A stretch of 21,854 nucleotides of DNA from contig JBOGZI010000069.1 of assembly GCA_050697275.1 (NCBI GenBank), positions 1 to 21,854 of the forward strand, given 5' to 3'. The position numbers and the translations under genes are program-made. Under the pieces are notes generated by a model. The model saw only the letters and a program-made list of their open reading frames with translations, was not told where the DNA came from and ran no database searches. The number at the start of each line of letters is the position of its first letter. Position 1 is the first letter of the stretch. This DNA is from JBOGZI01 sp050697275. GTDB taxonomy: Bacteria; Actinomycetota; Thermoleophilia; Solirubrobacterales; 70-9. This document shows, one piece after another, positions 6,016 through 14,300 of the stretch.

Positions 6016-6550
6016 CGCACCGGGACTCGAGCTGATCGCGCAGGGGATCAACGGGGAGCGCGAGCGAACCGTGATCGAGACCTCGCACGAGCACGGCGTC
6101 GCCACCCTGATCGTCGACTCCGAGCGGGTGCTCGACGCGCTGCGCTGGCTGCGCGACACCGAGGGGCAGGGCTACACCTTCCTCTCCAGCCTGCACGCCG
6201 CCGACTACCTGCCGGCGACGCCCCGCTTCGCGCTCCACTACGAGCTGCTCTGCCGCGAGCGGGTGGAGCGGATCCACGTCAAGGCCCTGCTGGAGGACCC
6301 CGCACCCGACAACGGCACCGACCAACTTCCGGAGATCGACTCCTGCTTCGAGCTCTTCCCGACTGCCGACTTCCACGAGCGGGAGGCCTACGACTTCTTC
6401 GGGATCGTCTTCCGCGGCCATCCCGACCTGCGCCGCATCCTGATGCCCGAGGACTACGTCGGCTGGCCGCAGCGCCGCGACTTCCCGATCGGCGGCGAGC
6501 CCGTCCTCTACACCCACAACGAGATAGACGCCCCCCGCTGGTTCGAGTGA
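6008..6550 (+). CDS. nuoC: NADH-quinone oxidoreductase subunit C (30 kDa type)
   Basis: A 180-residue peripheral subunit that packs on NuoD and NuoB in the connecting module and holds no cofactor. The family signature is clear at 123-160: HEREAYDFFGIVFRGHP, LRRILMPEDY, GWPQRRDFP. ATG 6008 is chosen because AGGGGG lies 4-5 bases upstream and an in-frame start further back would lie within the nuoB tail. It is separate from nuoD, unlike the fused nuoCD of enterobacteria. It overlaps nuoB by 8 bases and nuoD by one (TGATG). Confidence 0.95.
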   Translation: MPDAPGLELIAQGINGERERTVIETSHEHGVATLIVDSERVLDALRWLRDTEGQGYTFLSSLHAADYLPATPRFALHYELLCRERVERIHVKALLEDPAPDNGTDQLPEIDSCFELFPTADFHEREAYDFFGIVFRGHPDLRRILMPEDYVGWPQRRDFPIGGEPVLYTHNEIDAPRWFE

Positions 6551-7857
6551 TGGCCGACGAGACGCTCAGAGACGAGATGATCGAGACCGAGCGGGGCCTG
6601 GGACGCGAGATCGAGGACCCGGTGGCGGCCCTGGTCGACGCCGGCGCCGAGGTGCACCGCGAGCGGCTGGAGGCGGCCGGTGGGGAGCTGGAGCAGGAGC
6701 TGCTGACGATCAACATGGGGCCGCACCATCCCGCCACCCACGGGGTGCTGCGGCTGATCGTGACCCTGCAGGGAGAGCGGGTGATCGACCTGAAGCCGAT
6801 CGTCGGCTACGTCCACACCGGGATCGAGAAGTCCTGCGAGGACAAGTCCTATTGGAAGGTGATCCCGTTCGTGGAGCGGATGGACTACCTCTCCTACTTC
6901 TTCAACATGGAAGCGTTCTGCGGCTGCGTCGAGCGATTGTGCGAGCTGGAGATCCCGCCGCGAGCGAAGTATCTGCGGGTGATCCACATGGAGCTGAACC
7001 GGCTGCACTCGCACCTGGTCTGGCTCGCGACCACCTGCATCGACCTCGGTGCGATCTCGATGTTCTGGTACGGCTTCCGCGAGCGGGACGCGGTCCTCGA
7101 CCTGTTCGAGATGTCGACGGGGCAGCGGATGCACACCCGCTACTTCCAGGTCGGCGGGGTCTTCGAGGACATCCCGGTCGGCTTCGGGCGGAAGCTGCGC
7201 AACTTCTGCGACGAGATGCCCGCCCGGTTCGACCAGTACGAGGCGCTGCTCGACCAGAACGAGATCTTCCTGCGCCGCACGCGCGACGTCGGGATCGTCT
7301 CCCGCGAGCGCCTGCTCGAGCTCGGGGTGACCGGGCCCCTCCTGCGCGCCGCCGGCGAGCCGTGGGACATGCGCAAGAGCCCCGGCTACCTGAGCTACGA
7401 GGACTTCGACTTCGCGATCCCGGTGGGGACCGTGGGCGACGGCTACGACCGCTACCGGGTCCGCCTCCAGGAGATGCGGGAGTCGGTGCGGATCATCGAG
7501 CAGGCGATCGAAGGGCTGCCGGAGGGACCATGGATCGCCGACGAGCGCAAGTACGTGCTGCCCCCGCGCGACGAGCTCTCCACCTCGATGGAGGCGCTGA
7601 TCCACCACTTCAAGCTGGTCACCGAGGGCTTTCGCGTGGCGCCCGGCGAGCTCTACTACTCGATCGAGAGTCCCAGGGGAGAGCTGGGTTGTTTCGTGCT
7701 GGCCGACGGCTCGGCGAAGCCGGCCCGCGTCCACTTCCGCGATCCCTCCTTCGTCAACCTGATGGCGCTCCGCGAGATGAGCGTCGGCGGGCTGATCGCC
7801 GACCTGATCCAGAACCTGGCGATGCTCGACCCGATCCTCGGGGGAATCGACCGATGA
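6550..7857 (+). CDS. nuoD: NADH-quinone oxidoreductase subunit D (49 kDa type)
   Basis: A 435-residue quinone-binding subunit of complex I, related to the hydrogenase large subunit. The quinone-headgroup loop NMGPHHPATHG is at 55-65, with His59/His60. HMELNRLHSHL and the SPRGELG stretch follow, and the protein ends in the family-typical GGIDR. About 48 charged residues precede the conserved core. ATG 6550 overlaps the nuoC TGA (TGATG); a GTG one codon earlier is the alternative. It overlaps nuoE by 4 bases (ATGA). Confidence 0.96.
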   Translation: MADETLRDEMIETERGLGREIEDPVAALVDAGAEVHRERLEAAGGELEQELLTINMGPHHPATHGVLRLIVTLQGERVIDLKPIVGYVHTGIEKSCEDKSYWKVIPFVERMDYLSYFFNMEAFCGCVERLCELEIPPRAKYLRVIHMELNRLHSHLVWLATTCIDLGAISMFWYGFRERDAVLDLFEMSTGQRMHTRYFQVGGVFEDIPVGFGRKLRNFCDEMPARFDQYEALLDQNEIFLRRTRDVGIVSRERLLELGVTGPLLRAAGEPWDMRKSPGYLSYEDFDFAIPVGTVGDGYDRYRVRLQEMRESVRIIEQAIEGLPEGPWIADERKYVLPPRDELSTSMEALIHHFKLVTEGFRVAPGELYYSIESPRGELGCFVLADGSAKPARVHFRDPSFVNLMALREMSVGGLIADLIQNLAMLDPILGGIDR

Positions 7858-8642
7858 CCCCGATCATCCCCGGCGACCGGGCGCCCTGGCGCGGCGATCC
7901 CGGGCACATCCAGGACGTTCCCGAGCCGCCCTGGGAAGACCAGATTCCGGAGGAGATCCAGGGCGAGCCGCTCGCCGATGCCTCGATCACCGCGGAGCAG
8001 GCCGCCGCCGAGCAGCGCGAGCCGCACGGCGAGCCGGCGCCGGTCCGCGACCCCTCGGAGGTCGAGGTGCCCGAGGAGCTCGCCGCAGAGATCCGCCGCA
8101 CGATGGCGCGCTACCCGCAAAAGCGCTCGGCGGCGATCCCGGCCCTGTGGGCGGTGCAGCGGCGCTACGGCTGGTGCAGCCCGGAGGGGATCGACCAGGC
8201 GGCGGCGGTAATGGGCGTCACCCCGGGCCACCTGCAGTCGGTGGCGAGCTTCTACGACCTCTTCCACCTCGAGCCCACCGCCGAGCACCAGGTACTGGTC
8301 TGCACCAACATCTCCTGCTGGCTGCGCGGCTCCGACGACCTGCTCGAGGCGTTCCTCGACGCATCCCGCGACGACGACGCCTACGTGAGGGGCTTCGAGT
8401 GCCTCGGGGCGTGCGACATCGCGCCGATGGCCTCGATCGACGACCGCTACTACGGCCCGCTCACCGACGAGGATGCCGCGGCGGTGATCCACCAGCTCCG
8501 GGCGGGCGAGGAGGTCCTGCCGGAGAAGCGGCTCGCGGCGCGGGGCGCCGCCGGGGGCGAGGCGGACGACGACGAGCGGCTCCGCGACCACCCCCTGAAC
8601 AGGCCGGACGCAGGGGGGCGCGCCCCCGGAGGAGACGGCTGA
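7854..8642 (+). CDS. nuoE: NADH-quinone oxidoreductase subunit E (24 kDa type), extended at both ends
   Basis: A thioredoxin-like [2Fe-2S] subunit (cluster N1a) beside the flavin of NuoF. The ligands are Cys150, Cys155 (VCTNISC), Cys183 and Cys187 (ECLGAC), the family spacing. The core begins near residue 74 with YPQKRSAAIPALWAVQRRYGW. The 262 residues exceed the usual 160-200. Residues 1-73 are Pro/Glu/Asp-rich and probably disordered, and about 40 residues after the core are Gly/Ala/Asp-rich. The 3' end of the gene holds a 14-bp GC palindrome directly before the nuoF ribosome site. It overlaps nuoD by 4 bases and nuoF by one. Confidence 0.95.
   Translation: MTPIIPGDRAPWRGDPGHIQDVPEPPWEDQIPEEIQGEPLADASITAEQAAAEQREPHGEPAPVRDPSEVEVPEELAAEIRRTMARYPQKRSAAIPALWAVQRRYGWCSPEGIDQAAAVMGVTPGHLQSVASFYDLFHLEPTAEHQVLVCTNISCWLRGSDDLLEAFLDASRDDDAYVRGFECLGACDIAPMASIDDRYYGPLTDEDAAAVIHQLRAGEEVLPEKRLAARGAAGGEADDDERLRDHPLNRPDAGGRAPGGDG
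8614..8634 (+). promoter_or_regulatory. GC palindrome abutting the nuoF ribosome binding site
   Basis: GGGGG-CGCG-CCCCC (8614-8627) is a perfect 14-bp palindrome ending at the first base of GGAGGAG (8628-8634). That ribosome site lies 7 bases from ATG 8642. A folded stem next to the site could tune nuoF translation. CCGGACGC lies just upstream (8604-8611), recalling the nuoB repeat in which the same octamer precedes GGAGGA. Confidence 0.4.
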
Positions 8643-10000
8643 TGGCCGCCGGGGAGACCCGCCTCCTCTTCCGCAACATCGACGAGCCCGACCTGGCCTC
8701 GATCGACACCTACCGGCGCCTCGGCGGCTACCGCTCGATCGAGAAGGCGTTCGGCGCGATGCGCCCCGAGGAGGTGCTGAACGAGCTCGAGGCCTCCGGA
8801 CTGCGGGGGCGCGGCGGCGCCGGGTTCTCGATGGGCAAGAAGGCCTCGTTCCTGCCGCGGGGCGACATGGACAAGTACCTCTGCTGCAACGCGGACGAGT
8901 CCGAGCCCGGCGCCTTCAAGGACCGCGAGCTGATGCAGAAGAACCCCCACCAGCTGATCGAGGGGGTCGTGATCGCGGCCCGCGCCGCCGGCGCCAACCG
9001 CTGCTTCATCTACATCCGCGGCGAGTACGACCTCCAGGGCGACGTCCTCGACCGGGCCGTCGCTGAGGCCTACGAGGCCGGCTACCTGGGCGAGGACGTG
9101 CTCGGCTCCGGCGAGCAGGTGGAGCTGGTCGTCCACCGCGGCGCCGGCGCCTACATCTGCGGGGAGGAGACGGCGCTGCTCGACTCCCTCGAGGGCAAGC
9201 GCGGCAACCCCCGCCTCAAGCCCCCCTTCCCCGCGGTCCAGGGCCTCTACGACGGACCGACCCTGATCAACAACGTCGAGACGCTCTCCAACGTCCCCCA
9301 CATCGTCGCCTCCGGCGCCGACTGGTTCAAGGGCTTCGGCACCGAGCAATCGCCAGGAACGAAGGTCGTATCCGTGTCGGGTGACGTGCAGCGTCCCGGC
9401 AATTACGAGGTCGAGCTCGGGGTCCCGACCCGCGAGCTGATCGAGGGGCTGGCCGGCGGCACCCTCGAGGGCCGCGAGCTGAAGGGGTTCTTCCCGGGCG
9501 GCTCCTCCGCGCCGGTGCTGACGGCCGAGGAGGGCCTCGACCTGCCCTACAGCTTCGAGGCGATGCAGGAGGCGGGATCGATGCTCGGGTCCGGCTCGAT
9601 CATCGTCTTCGACGAGACCACCAGCGTGGTCGAGCTGGCGCTGCGGACGGCGCGCTTCTACCACCACGAGTCCTGCGGCAAGTGCACCCCCTGCCGGGAG
9701 GGGACCAACTGGACGGTGAAGATGCTGGAGCGGATGATCCGCGGCGAGGCGACCCCGATCGACCTGGAGACCACCGCCTCGGTGCAGACCAACATCATCG
9801 GCAACTGCCTCTGCGTGCTCGGCGACTCGATGGCGATGCCGGTTGGCTCGATGGTGGAGAAGTTCCGCTCCGAGTTCGACGAGGCGATCGAGCACGGCGT
9901 GCCCGGCGCCTCGCTCGGCCCCTCCAGCGGCGAGCCGGCGATCGTGCCGCCGGGGGCGCGGTCTGTGCCGATGCCGGCGCGAGCGGGGGAGGTTGCATGA
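8642..10000 (+). CDS. nuoF: NADH-quinone oxidoreductase subunit F (NADH- and FMN-binding)
   Basis: A 452-residue subunit that oxidises NADH, holds FMN and cluster N3. The glycine-rich nucleotide site RGRGGAGF is at 55-62, CNADESEPGAFKDR at 82-95 and the FMN/NADH region GAGAYICGEETAL at 168-179. Cluster ligands are Cys345, Cys348, Cys351 (ESCGKCTPCREG) and Cys391 (CLCVLGDS). Length is typical, with about 30 Pro/Gly-rich residues at the C-terminus. GGAGGAG stands 7 bases before the ATG. The gene overlaps nuoE by one base and nuoG by four (ATGA). Confidence 0.97.
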   Translation: MAAGETRLLFRNIDEPDLASIDTYRRLGGYRSIEKAFGAMRPEEVLNELEASGLRGRGGAGFSMGKKASFLPRGDMDKYLCCNADESEPGAFKDRELMQKNPHQLIEGVVIAARAAGANRCFIYIRGEYDLQGDVLDRAVAEAYEAGYLGEDVLGSGEQVELVVHRGAGAYICGEETALLDSLEGKRGNPRLKPPFPAVQGLYDGPTLINNVETLSNVPHIVASGADWFKGFGTEQSPGTKVVSVSGDVQRPGNYEVELGVPTRELIEGLAGGTLEGRELKGFFPGGSSAPVLTAEEGLDLPYSFEAMQEAGSMLGSGSIIVFDETTSVVELALRTARFYHHESCGKCTPCREGTNWTVKMLERMIRGEATPIDLETTASVQTNIIGNCLCVLGDSMAMPVGSMVEKFRSEFDEAIEHGVPGASLGPSSGEPAIVPPGARSVPMPARAGEVA

Positions 10001-12501
10001 CCCGCCAGATCCGAAACGCGGTGACCCTGGTGATCGACGGGCGCGAGGTGACCGCGCCCGAGGGGACGATGCTGGTCGACGCCGCCAAGGGCGGCGACAT
10101 CGAGATCCCGATCTTCTGCTACGAGCCGAAGCTGGGGGAGCCGGTCGGGGCCTGCCGGATGTGCCTGGTCGAGATCGAGGGGATCCCGAAGCTGCAGACC
10201 GCCTGCTCCACCCCCGTCCGCGACGGCATGGTCGTCTACACCCAGACCGACCAGGTGAAGGAGGCCCAGAACGCGGTGGTCGAGTTCCTGCTCGTCAACC
10301 ACCCGCTCGACTGCCCGGTCTGCGACAAGGGCGGCGAGTGCCCGCTGCAGGACATCGCGATGGGCTGGGGCCCCGGGAAGAGCCGCTTCACCGACCCGAA
10401 GCGGCACTTCCAGAAGCCGCTCGAGCTCTCGCCGCTGATCGCGATCGACCGCGAGCGCTGCATCCTCTGCTACCGCTGCGTCCGCTTCAGCCAGGAGGTG
10501 GCCGAGGACGAGCAGCTGCAGCTGCTCGAGCGGGGAGACAAGAGCTTCGTCGGCACCTTCGACGAGCGCCCCTACATCGCCCCCTTCCACGGCAACATCA
10601 TCGAGCTCTGCCCGGTCGGGGCGCTCACCTCCTACACCTACCGCTTCCGTGCGCGCCCCTGGGACATCGAGCAGGCGGGCTCGGTCTGCACGCTCTGCCC
10701 GAGCCAGTGCAACGTCGCCTTCACCGTGCGGGACGAGCGGGTGCTGCGGGTGCTGGCCCGCGACAACACCGAGGTCGACGACGGCTGGCTCTGCGACAAG
10801 GGCCGCTTCGCCTTCCAGATGTTCGGATCCGAGCAGCGCATCACCCGGCCGATGATCCGCGGCGGCGACGGCAAGCTGGCCCCGGTGAGCTGGGGGGAGG
10901 CGATGAACCGGGTCGCGGACGGCCTCGGCAGGGCGGGCACGAGGGCGGCGGTGCTCGCCGGAGGAGGCACCTCGAACGAGGAGGGCTGGCTGGCGCAGCG
11001 GATCATCCGCGAGCTCGGCTCGGCGAACGTCGGCTCCTCGGCCAACCCGATCGACGCGGGCCTGCTCGGCGAGCTCTCGCGGCCGGAGCTGGCGGCGCGG
11101 ATGACGGACATCGACATCGCCGACACGATCCTGGTGGTTGGAACCGACCCGCTGCACGAGATGCCGATCCTCGACCTGCGGATCCGCAAGGCGGTGCGCC
11201 GCTCGCGGGCGAAGCTCGGGGTCGCCTCGGAGCGGCCGACCGCGCTCGACGGGGGGGCGACCGAGGCCGTCCGCTACCCCCCGGGGGACGCGGCGGCCTT
11301 CCTGCGGGCGCTGGCCGCAGGGCTCGGCGTCGAGGGGTACGAGCCCGGCGGGCCGCTTCAGGACCAGGCGGACTTGGTCGCGGAGCTGTTGCGCGGCGCC
11401 CCGGACCCCGTAATCGTCTGGGGGGAGAGGCTGTGGCGCAGCCCCGGCGCGGTCGAAGCGCTCCACGCCTGCGCCCGCTCGCTGGAGATGCACAAGCGGA
11501 TCGGCCCCGGCCTGCTCGAGGTTCCGGAGGAGGCGAACGGGCGCGGGCTGCGCGAGGTCGGCTGCCTTCCGGGGGCCGCCGCCGGCCTGGCGCCGGGCGA
11601 CGGGGCGACGGGAAGTGGACCCGCCCCCGGCGAGTTCGACGCCCTGCTGCTGCTCGGCAGCGATCCCGTCCGCAACTACCCGGACTCCGGGGCCTGGCGC
11701 GAGGCGCTCGCCGGCTCCTTCGTGGTCTCGGTGGCGATGTTCGAGGATCAGTCCACGGCCCTGGCGAACGTGGTGCTCCCGGCGGAGACCCACGCCGAGA
11801 AGGAGGGGACCGTCACCCACCCGGACGGCCGCCTGCAGCGGGTGCGCCGCAACGTCCCCCATCCCGGCGATGTCCGGCCGGGCTGGCGGGTCCTCCTCGA
11901 GCTCTCCGCCGCGCTCGGCCGGGATCTCGGGATGAGCACCGTCGAAGAGGTCTTCGAGGCCCTCTCGAGGGACGTTCCCTTCTACGACACGCTCACCTAC
12001 GAGGAGATCGGCGGGCGCGGGTTCCGCTGGCAGGATCGCGACCCCGGGACCTCTTGGGTGCCGTCCAGCGGGCCGGCGGGCGCGGGTGAGGATGCGAAAT
12101 CGGGAGTTGGCTCGCATAGCGAGAGGAAGTCGCCAACTCCGGTCCCGGGCAACGGTGACGGGCTGCTGCTGGGGACCTACCGCGACCTGTGGGCGGTGGA
12201 CGTCACCAAGCGCAACCCGGCGCTCCGCTTCCTGATGCCGAAGCAGCGGTTGGAGCTGGCTCCGGATGACGCGAAGCAGCTTCAGCTCGACAACGGGGAC
12301 CCGGTCACCGTCTCGGTCAGCGGCTCGAGCGTCGAGGCCAAGGTGGCGATCCGGGAGCGGATGCGATCGGGCGCGGCCTTCCTGATCGAGGGAACCGAGG
12401 AGGGCAACGCCAACCTGCTCGCCGACGGCGTCCCCCGCCGGATCTCGGTCGCCAAGGCGGCCTCCGCTACCCAGGGTGAGACCGGGGAGGCCGAGGGATG
12501 A
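9997..12501 (+). CDS. nuoG: NADH-quinone oxidoreductase subunit G, with N7 cluster motif
   Basis: The largest peripheral subunit, 834 residues. It wires electrons through [2Fe-2S] N1b (Cys41, 53, 56, 70), His-ligated [4Fe-4S] N5 (His102, Cys106, 109, 115), N6-type ligands (Cys155, 158, 161, 205) and the extra N7 site (Cys231, 234, 238, 266), which only some bacteria keep. A molybdopterin oxidoreductase-like domain follows (about 270-690) without visible catalytic function, then a C-terminal beta domain (about 735-820). The linker at about 690-725 (Gly/Ser/Pro/Lys-rich) is encoded by DNA with a strong palindrome (12103-12140), suggesting an inserted element. It overlaps nuoH by 4 bases. Confidence 0.96.
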   Translation: MTRQIRNAVTLVIDGREVTAPEGTMLVDAAKGGDIEIPIFCYEPKLGEPVGACRMCLVEIEGIPKLQTACSTPVRDGMVVYTQTDQVKEAQNAVVEFLLVNHPLDCPVCDKGGECPLQDIAMGWGPGKSRFTDPKRHFQKPLELSPLIAIDRERCILCYRCVRFSQEVAEDEQLQLLERGDKSFVGTFDERPYIAPFHGNIIELCPVGALTSYTYRFRARPWDIEQAGSVCTLCPSQCNVAFTVRDERVLRVLARDNTEVDDGWLCDKGRFAFQMFGSEQRITRPMIRGGDGKLAPVSWGEAMNRVADGLGRAGTRAAVLAGGGTSNEEGWLAQRIIRELGSANVGSSANPIDAGLLGELSRPELAARMTDIDIADTILVVGTDPLHEMPILDLRIRKAVRRSRAKLGVASERPTALDGGATEAVRYPPGDAAAFLRALAAGLGVEGYEPGGPLQDQADLVAELLRGAPDPVIVWGERLWRSPGAVEALHACARSLEMHKRIGPGLLEVPEEANGRGLREVGCLPGAAAGLAPGDGATGSGPAPGEFDALLLLGSDPVRNYPDSGAWREALAGSFVVSVAMFEDQSTALANVVLPAETHAEKEGTVTHPDGRLQRVRRNVPHPGDVRPGWRVLLELSAALGRDLGMSTVEEVFEALSRDVPFYDTLTYEEIGGRGFRWQDRDPGTSWVPSSGPAGAGEDAKSGVGSHSERKSPTPVPGNGDGLLLGTYRDLWAVDVTKRNPALRFLMPKQRLELAPDDAKQLQLDNGDPVTVSVSGSSVEAKVAIRERMRSGAAFLIEGTEEGNANLLADGVPRRISVAKAASATQGETGEAEG
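12103..12140. repeat. Palindromic stem-loop inserted in nuoG
   Basis: Perfect 9-bp arms GGAGTTGGC (12103-12111) and GCCAACTCC (12132-12140) surround a 20-base loop. An inner hairpin CTCGC-ATA-GCGAG (12111-12123) competes for one arm base and is followed by AGGAAG. The stretch is low in G/C third-position bias relative to the gene and encodes a low-complexity linker. Confidence 0.6.
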
Positions 12502-13499
12502 GCCTTCCGCTCGCCGAGGTGAACTACGTCGAGGCGACCTGGGTGATGGTGGTCAAGTCGATCCTCATCTTCCTCGGCGTCTTCCTGATCGTGCCGGTGC
12601 TGACCGTGGTCGAGCGAAAGCTGATCGGGCGCTTCCAGAACCGCTACGGCCCGAACCGGGTCGGCCCGGTGGGGCTGATGCAGCCGCTCGCCGACATCCT
12701 CAAGCTCGCCGGCAAGGAGATGTTCAGGCCGGACGCGGCCGTCCCGCTGCTCTACGCGATCGCCCCGGCGCTGGTGATCTTCTCGGGGATCATCACCCTG
12801 GCGATCCTCCCCTTCGGCAACGTCGAGGACGGGGTCGGCCTCTACGGGATCGACGTCTCGATCGGGGTCCTCTACTTCTTCGCCTTCAGCTCACTCGCCT
12901 TCTACGGCCTGCTGCTGGCCGGGTGGTCGTCGGGCTCGAAGTACAGCTTCCTCGGGGCGATGCGCTCCGCGGCCCAGCTGATCTCCTACGAGGTCTCGAT
13001 GGGGCTCTCACTGCTGGGCGCGGTGATGATGGCCGGCTCGCTCTCGCTCACCCAGGTGGTCGAGGCTCAGGACACCGTCTGGTACGTCGCCCCCCAGATC
13101 GTCGGCTTCCTGATCTTCATGGTGGCCGGGTTCGCGGAGACCAACCGCGCCCCGTTCGACCTGCCCGAGGCCGACGCCGAGCTGGTCCAGGGCTACATGA
13201 CCGAATACGGGGGGATGCGCTTCGGCTCCTACATGCTCGCCGAGTACCTGGAGATGTTCGTCGTCTCCGGGATCGCGGTCACCTTCTTCCTCGGCGGCTG
13301 GCAGGGCCCCGGACCGGGCTGGCTCGATCCGGTCTGGATGCTGGTCAAGACGCTGTCGCTGGTCGTCCTCTTCATCTGGGTGCGGGCCACCCTGCCGCGC
13401 CTCCGCTACGACCAGCTGATGAGCCTCGGCTGGAAGGTGCTGCTGCCGCTCGCCACCCTCAACGTCTTCGTGACCGCGCTGATCGTCACGGTGAGCTGA
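12498..13499 (+). CDS. nuoH: NADH-quinone oxidoreductase subunit H
   Basis: A 333-residue membrane subunit with about eight helices that forms much of the quinone chamber and joins the peripheral to the membrane arm. Signatures are VVERKLIGRFQNRYGPNRVGP after the first helix and AETNRAPFDLPEADAELV (Glu214 onward), the acidic loop facing the quinone site, then TEYGGMRFG. Length is typical. GGGGAGG precedes the ATG by 7 bases within the nuoG 3' end. It overlaps nuoG by 4 bases and nuoI by one (TGATG). Confidence 0.96.
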   Translation: MSLPLAEVNYVEATWVMVVKSILIFLGVFLIVPVLTVVERKLIGRFQNRYGPNRVGPVGLMQPLADILKLAGKEMFRPDAAVPLLYAIAPALVIFSGIITLAILPFGNVEDGVGLYGIDVSIGVLYFFAFSSLAFYGLLLAGWSSGSKYSFLGAMRSAAQLISYEVSMGLSLLGAVMMAGSLSLTQVVEAQDTVWYVAPQIVGFLIFMVAGFAETNRAPFDLPEADAELVQGYMTEYGGMRFGSYMLAEYLEMFVVSGIAVTFFLGGWQGPGPGWLDPVWMLVKTLSLVVLFIWVRATLPRLRYDQLMSLGWKVLLPLATLNVFVTALIVTVS

Positions 13500-14074
13500 T
13501 GGAGGCGAAGCTGAACAGCGAGAAGGCCGACTGGGAGGCGTTCCCCTACCTCGACTCGGATGACGTGATCTCGGTTCAGCGCGGCCCCGAACCCGGGGGC
13601 GCCAAGGGCGCCTACCGCGCCTTCGGGGAGACGCTGCGCGGGCTGCGCACGACGTTCGCCCGGATCCTCGAGGGCCCGGTGACCATCCAGTACCCGGAGG
13701 AGAAGACCCCGGTCTATCAGCGCTTTCGCGGCCGCCACAAACTCCACCGCTTCGAGGACACCGGCCTCGAGAAGTGCGTCGGCTGCTCGCTCTGCGTCGC
13801 GGCCTGCCCCGCCGACTGCATCCGGGTGGTCGCCGAGGAGAACGACCCCAAGGACCGCAAGTCGGCCGGCGAGCGCTACGCCGAGGTCTACGAGATCAAC
13901 CTCTCGCGCTGCATCTTCTGCGGCTACTGCGAGGTGGCCTGCCCCTTCGACGCGATCACGATGGGCCACGACTACGAGATGTCGGACTACAACCGCTCCG
14001 ACCTGATCTTCACCAAGGAGATGCTGCTCGCCGAGCCGATCGATCGCACGCCTCTGCGCAGGGAGGGCGAGTAG
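13499..14074 (+). CDS. nuoI: NADH-quinone oxidoreductase subunit I (two [4Fe-4S] ferredoxin-like)
   Basis: A 191-residue subunit carrying clusters N6a and N6b that pass electrons from NuoG to NuoB. The two motifs are Cys93, 96, 99, 103 (CVGCSLCVAACP) and Cys138, 141, 144, 148 (CIFCGYCEVACP). About 35 extra acidic residues precede the amphipathic helices (RAFGETLRGLRTTFARILEG). The ATG overlaps the nuoH TGA. It is the last gene before a break in the operon: two NTF2-like genes separate it from nuoJ, its usual near neighbour. Confidence 0.96.
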   Translation: MEAKLNSEKADWEAFPYLDSDDVISVQRGPEPGGAKGAYRAFGETLRGLRTTFARILEGPVTIQYPEEKTPVYQRFRGRHKLHRFEDTGLEKCVGCSLCVAACPADCIRVVAEENDPKDRKSAGERYAEVYEINLSRCIFCGYCEVACPFDAITMGHDYEMSDYNRSDLIFTKEMLLAEPIDRTPLRREGE

Positions 14075-14084
14075 CTTTGAGCCG

Positions 14085-14297
14085 ATGGCGGAGAGCGGAT
14101 TCGAGCGGTTCATCGCGATCCACAGGGCGGGGACAGAGGCGTTCAACCGGGGGGACTTCGATTCGGCCCTGGCCGTCTTCCCCGAGGACGCCGAATGGCA
14201 TGCGGTCAGCGACGATCCCGAGACGAGCCGGCCCGTCCGGGTGCGGCAGTTCCTCTCGCGGGAGGAGGCGCTCGAAGCGATCGGGCATCCTGGGTAG
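14085..14297 (+). pseudogene. Truncated NTF2/SnoaL-like gene between nuoI and nuoJ
   Basis: A 70-codon ORF 10 bases after nuoI. Its first 45 residues (FIAIHRAGTEAFNRGDFDSALAVF, then PEDAEWHAVSDDPE) match the N-terminal helix and first strand of NTF2/SnoaL-like proteins. The family is 110-150 residues long, and the conserved G-x-x-G/F and C-terminal sheet are missing; the last 20 residues look unrelated. It stops 3 bases before a full-length relative, so it looks like the decayed or deletion-truncated first copy of a tandem pair. A functional short protein is possible. No strong Shine-Dalgarno is seen. Confidence 0.55.
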
Positions 14298-14300
14298 TCA

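Noticed and set aside
5122..6159. 345-codon minus-strand open frame over nuoA-nuoC
   Set aside because: Antisense shadow; the only curious part, over the nuoB tail, is explained by the repeat DNA there.
9977..10000. ATGC-20 bases-GCAT around the nuoG ribosome site, considered as another repeat copy
   Set aside because: Only 4-bp arms and loose similarity to the conserved loop; expected by chance around a GGGGGAGG site.
9658..12117. 819-codon open frame on the minus strand opposite nuoF/nuoG
   Set aside because: Low-complexity Arg/Gly/Leu/Asp/Val-rich translation without family motifs; it is the antisense shadow of conserved genes in high-GC DNA.
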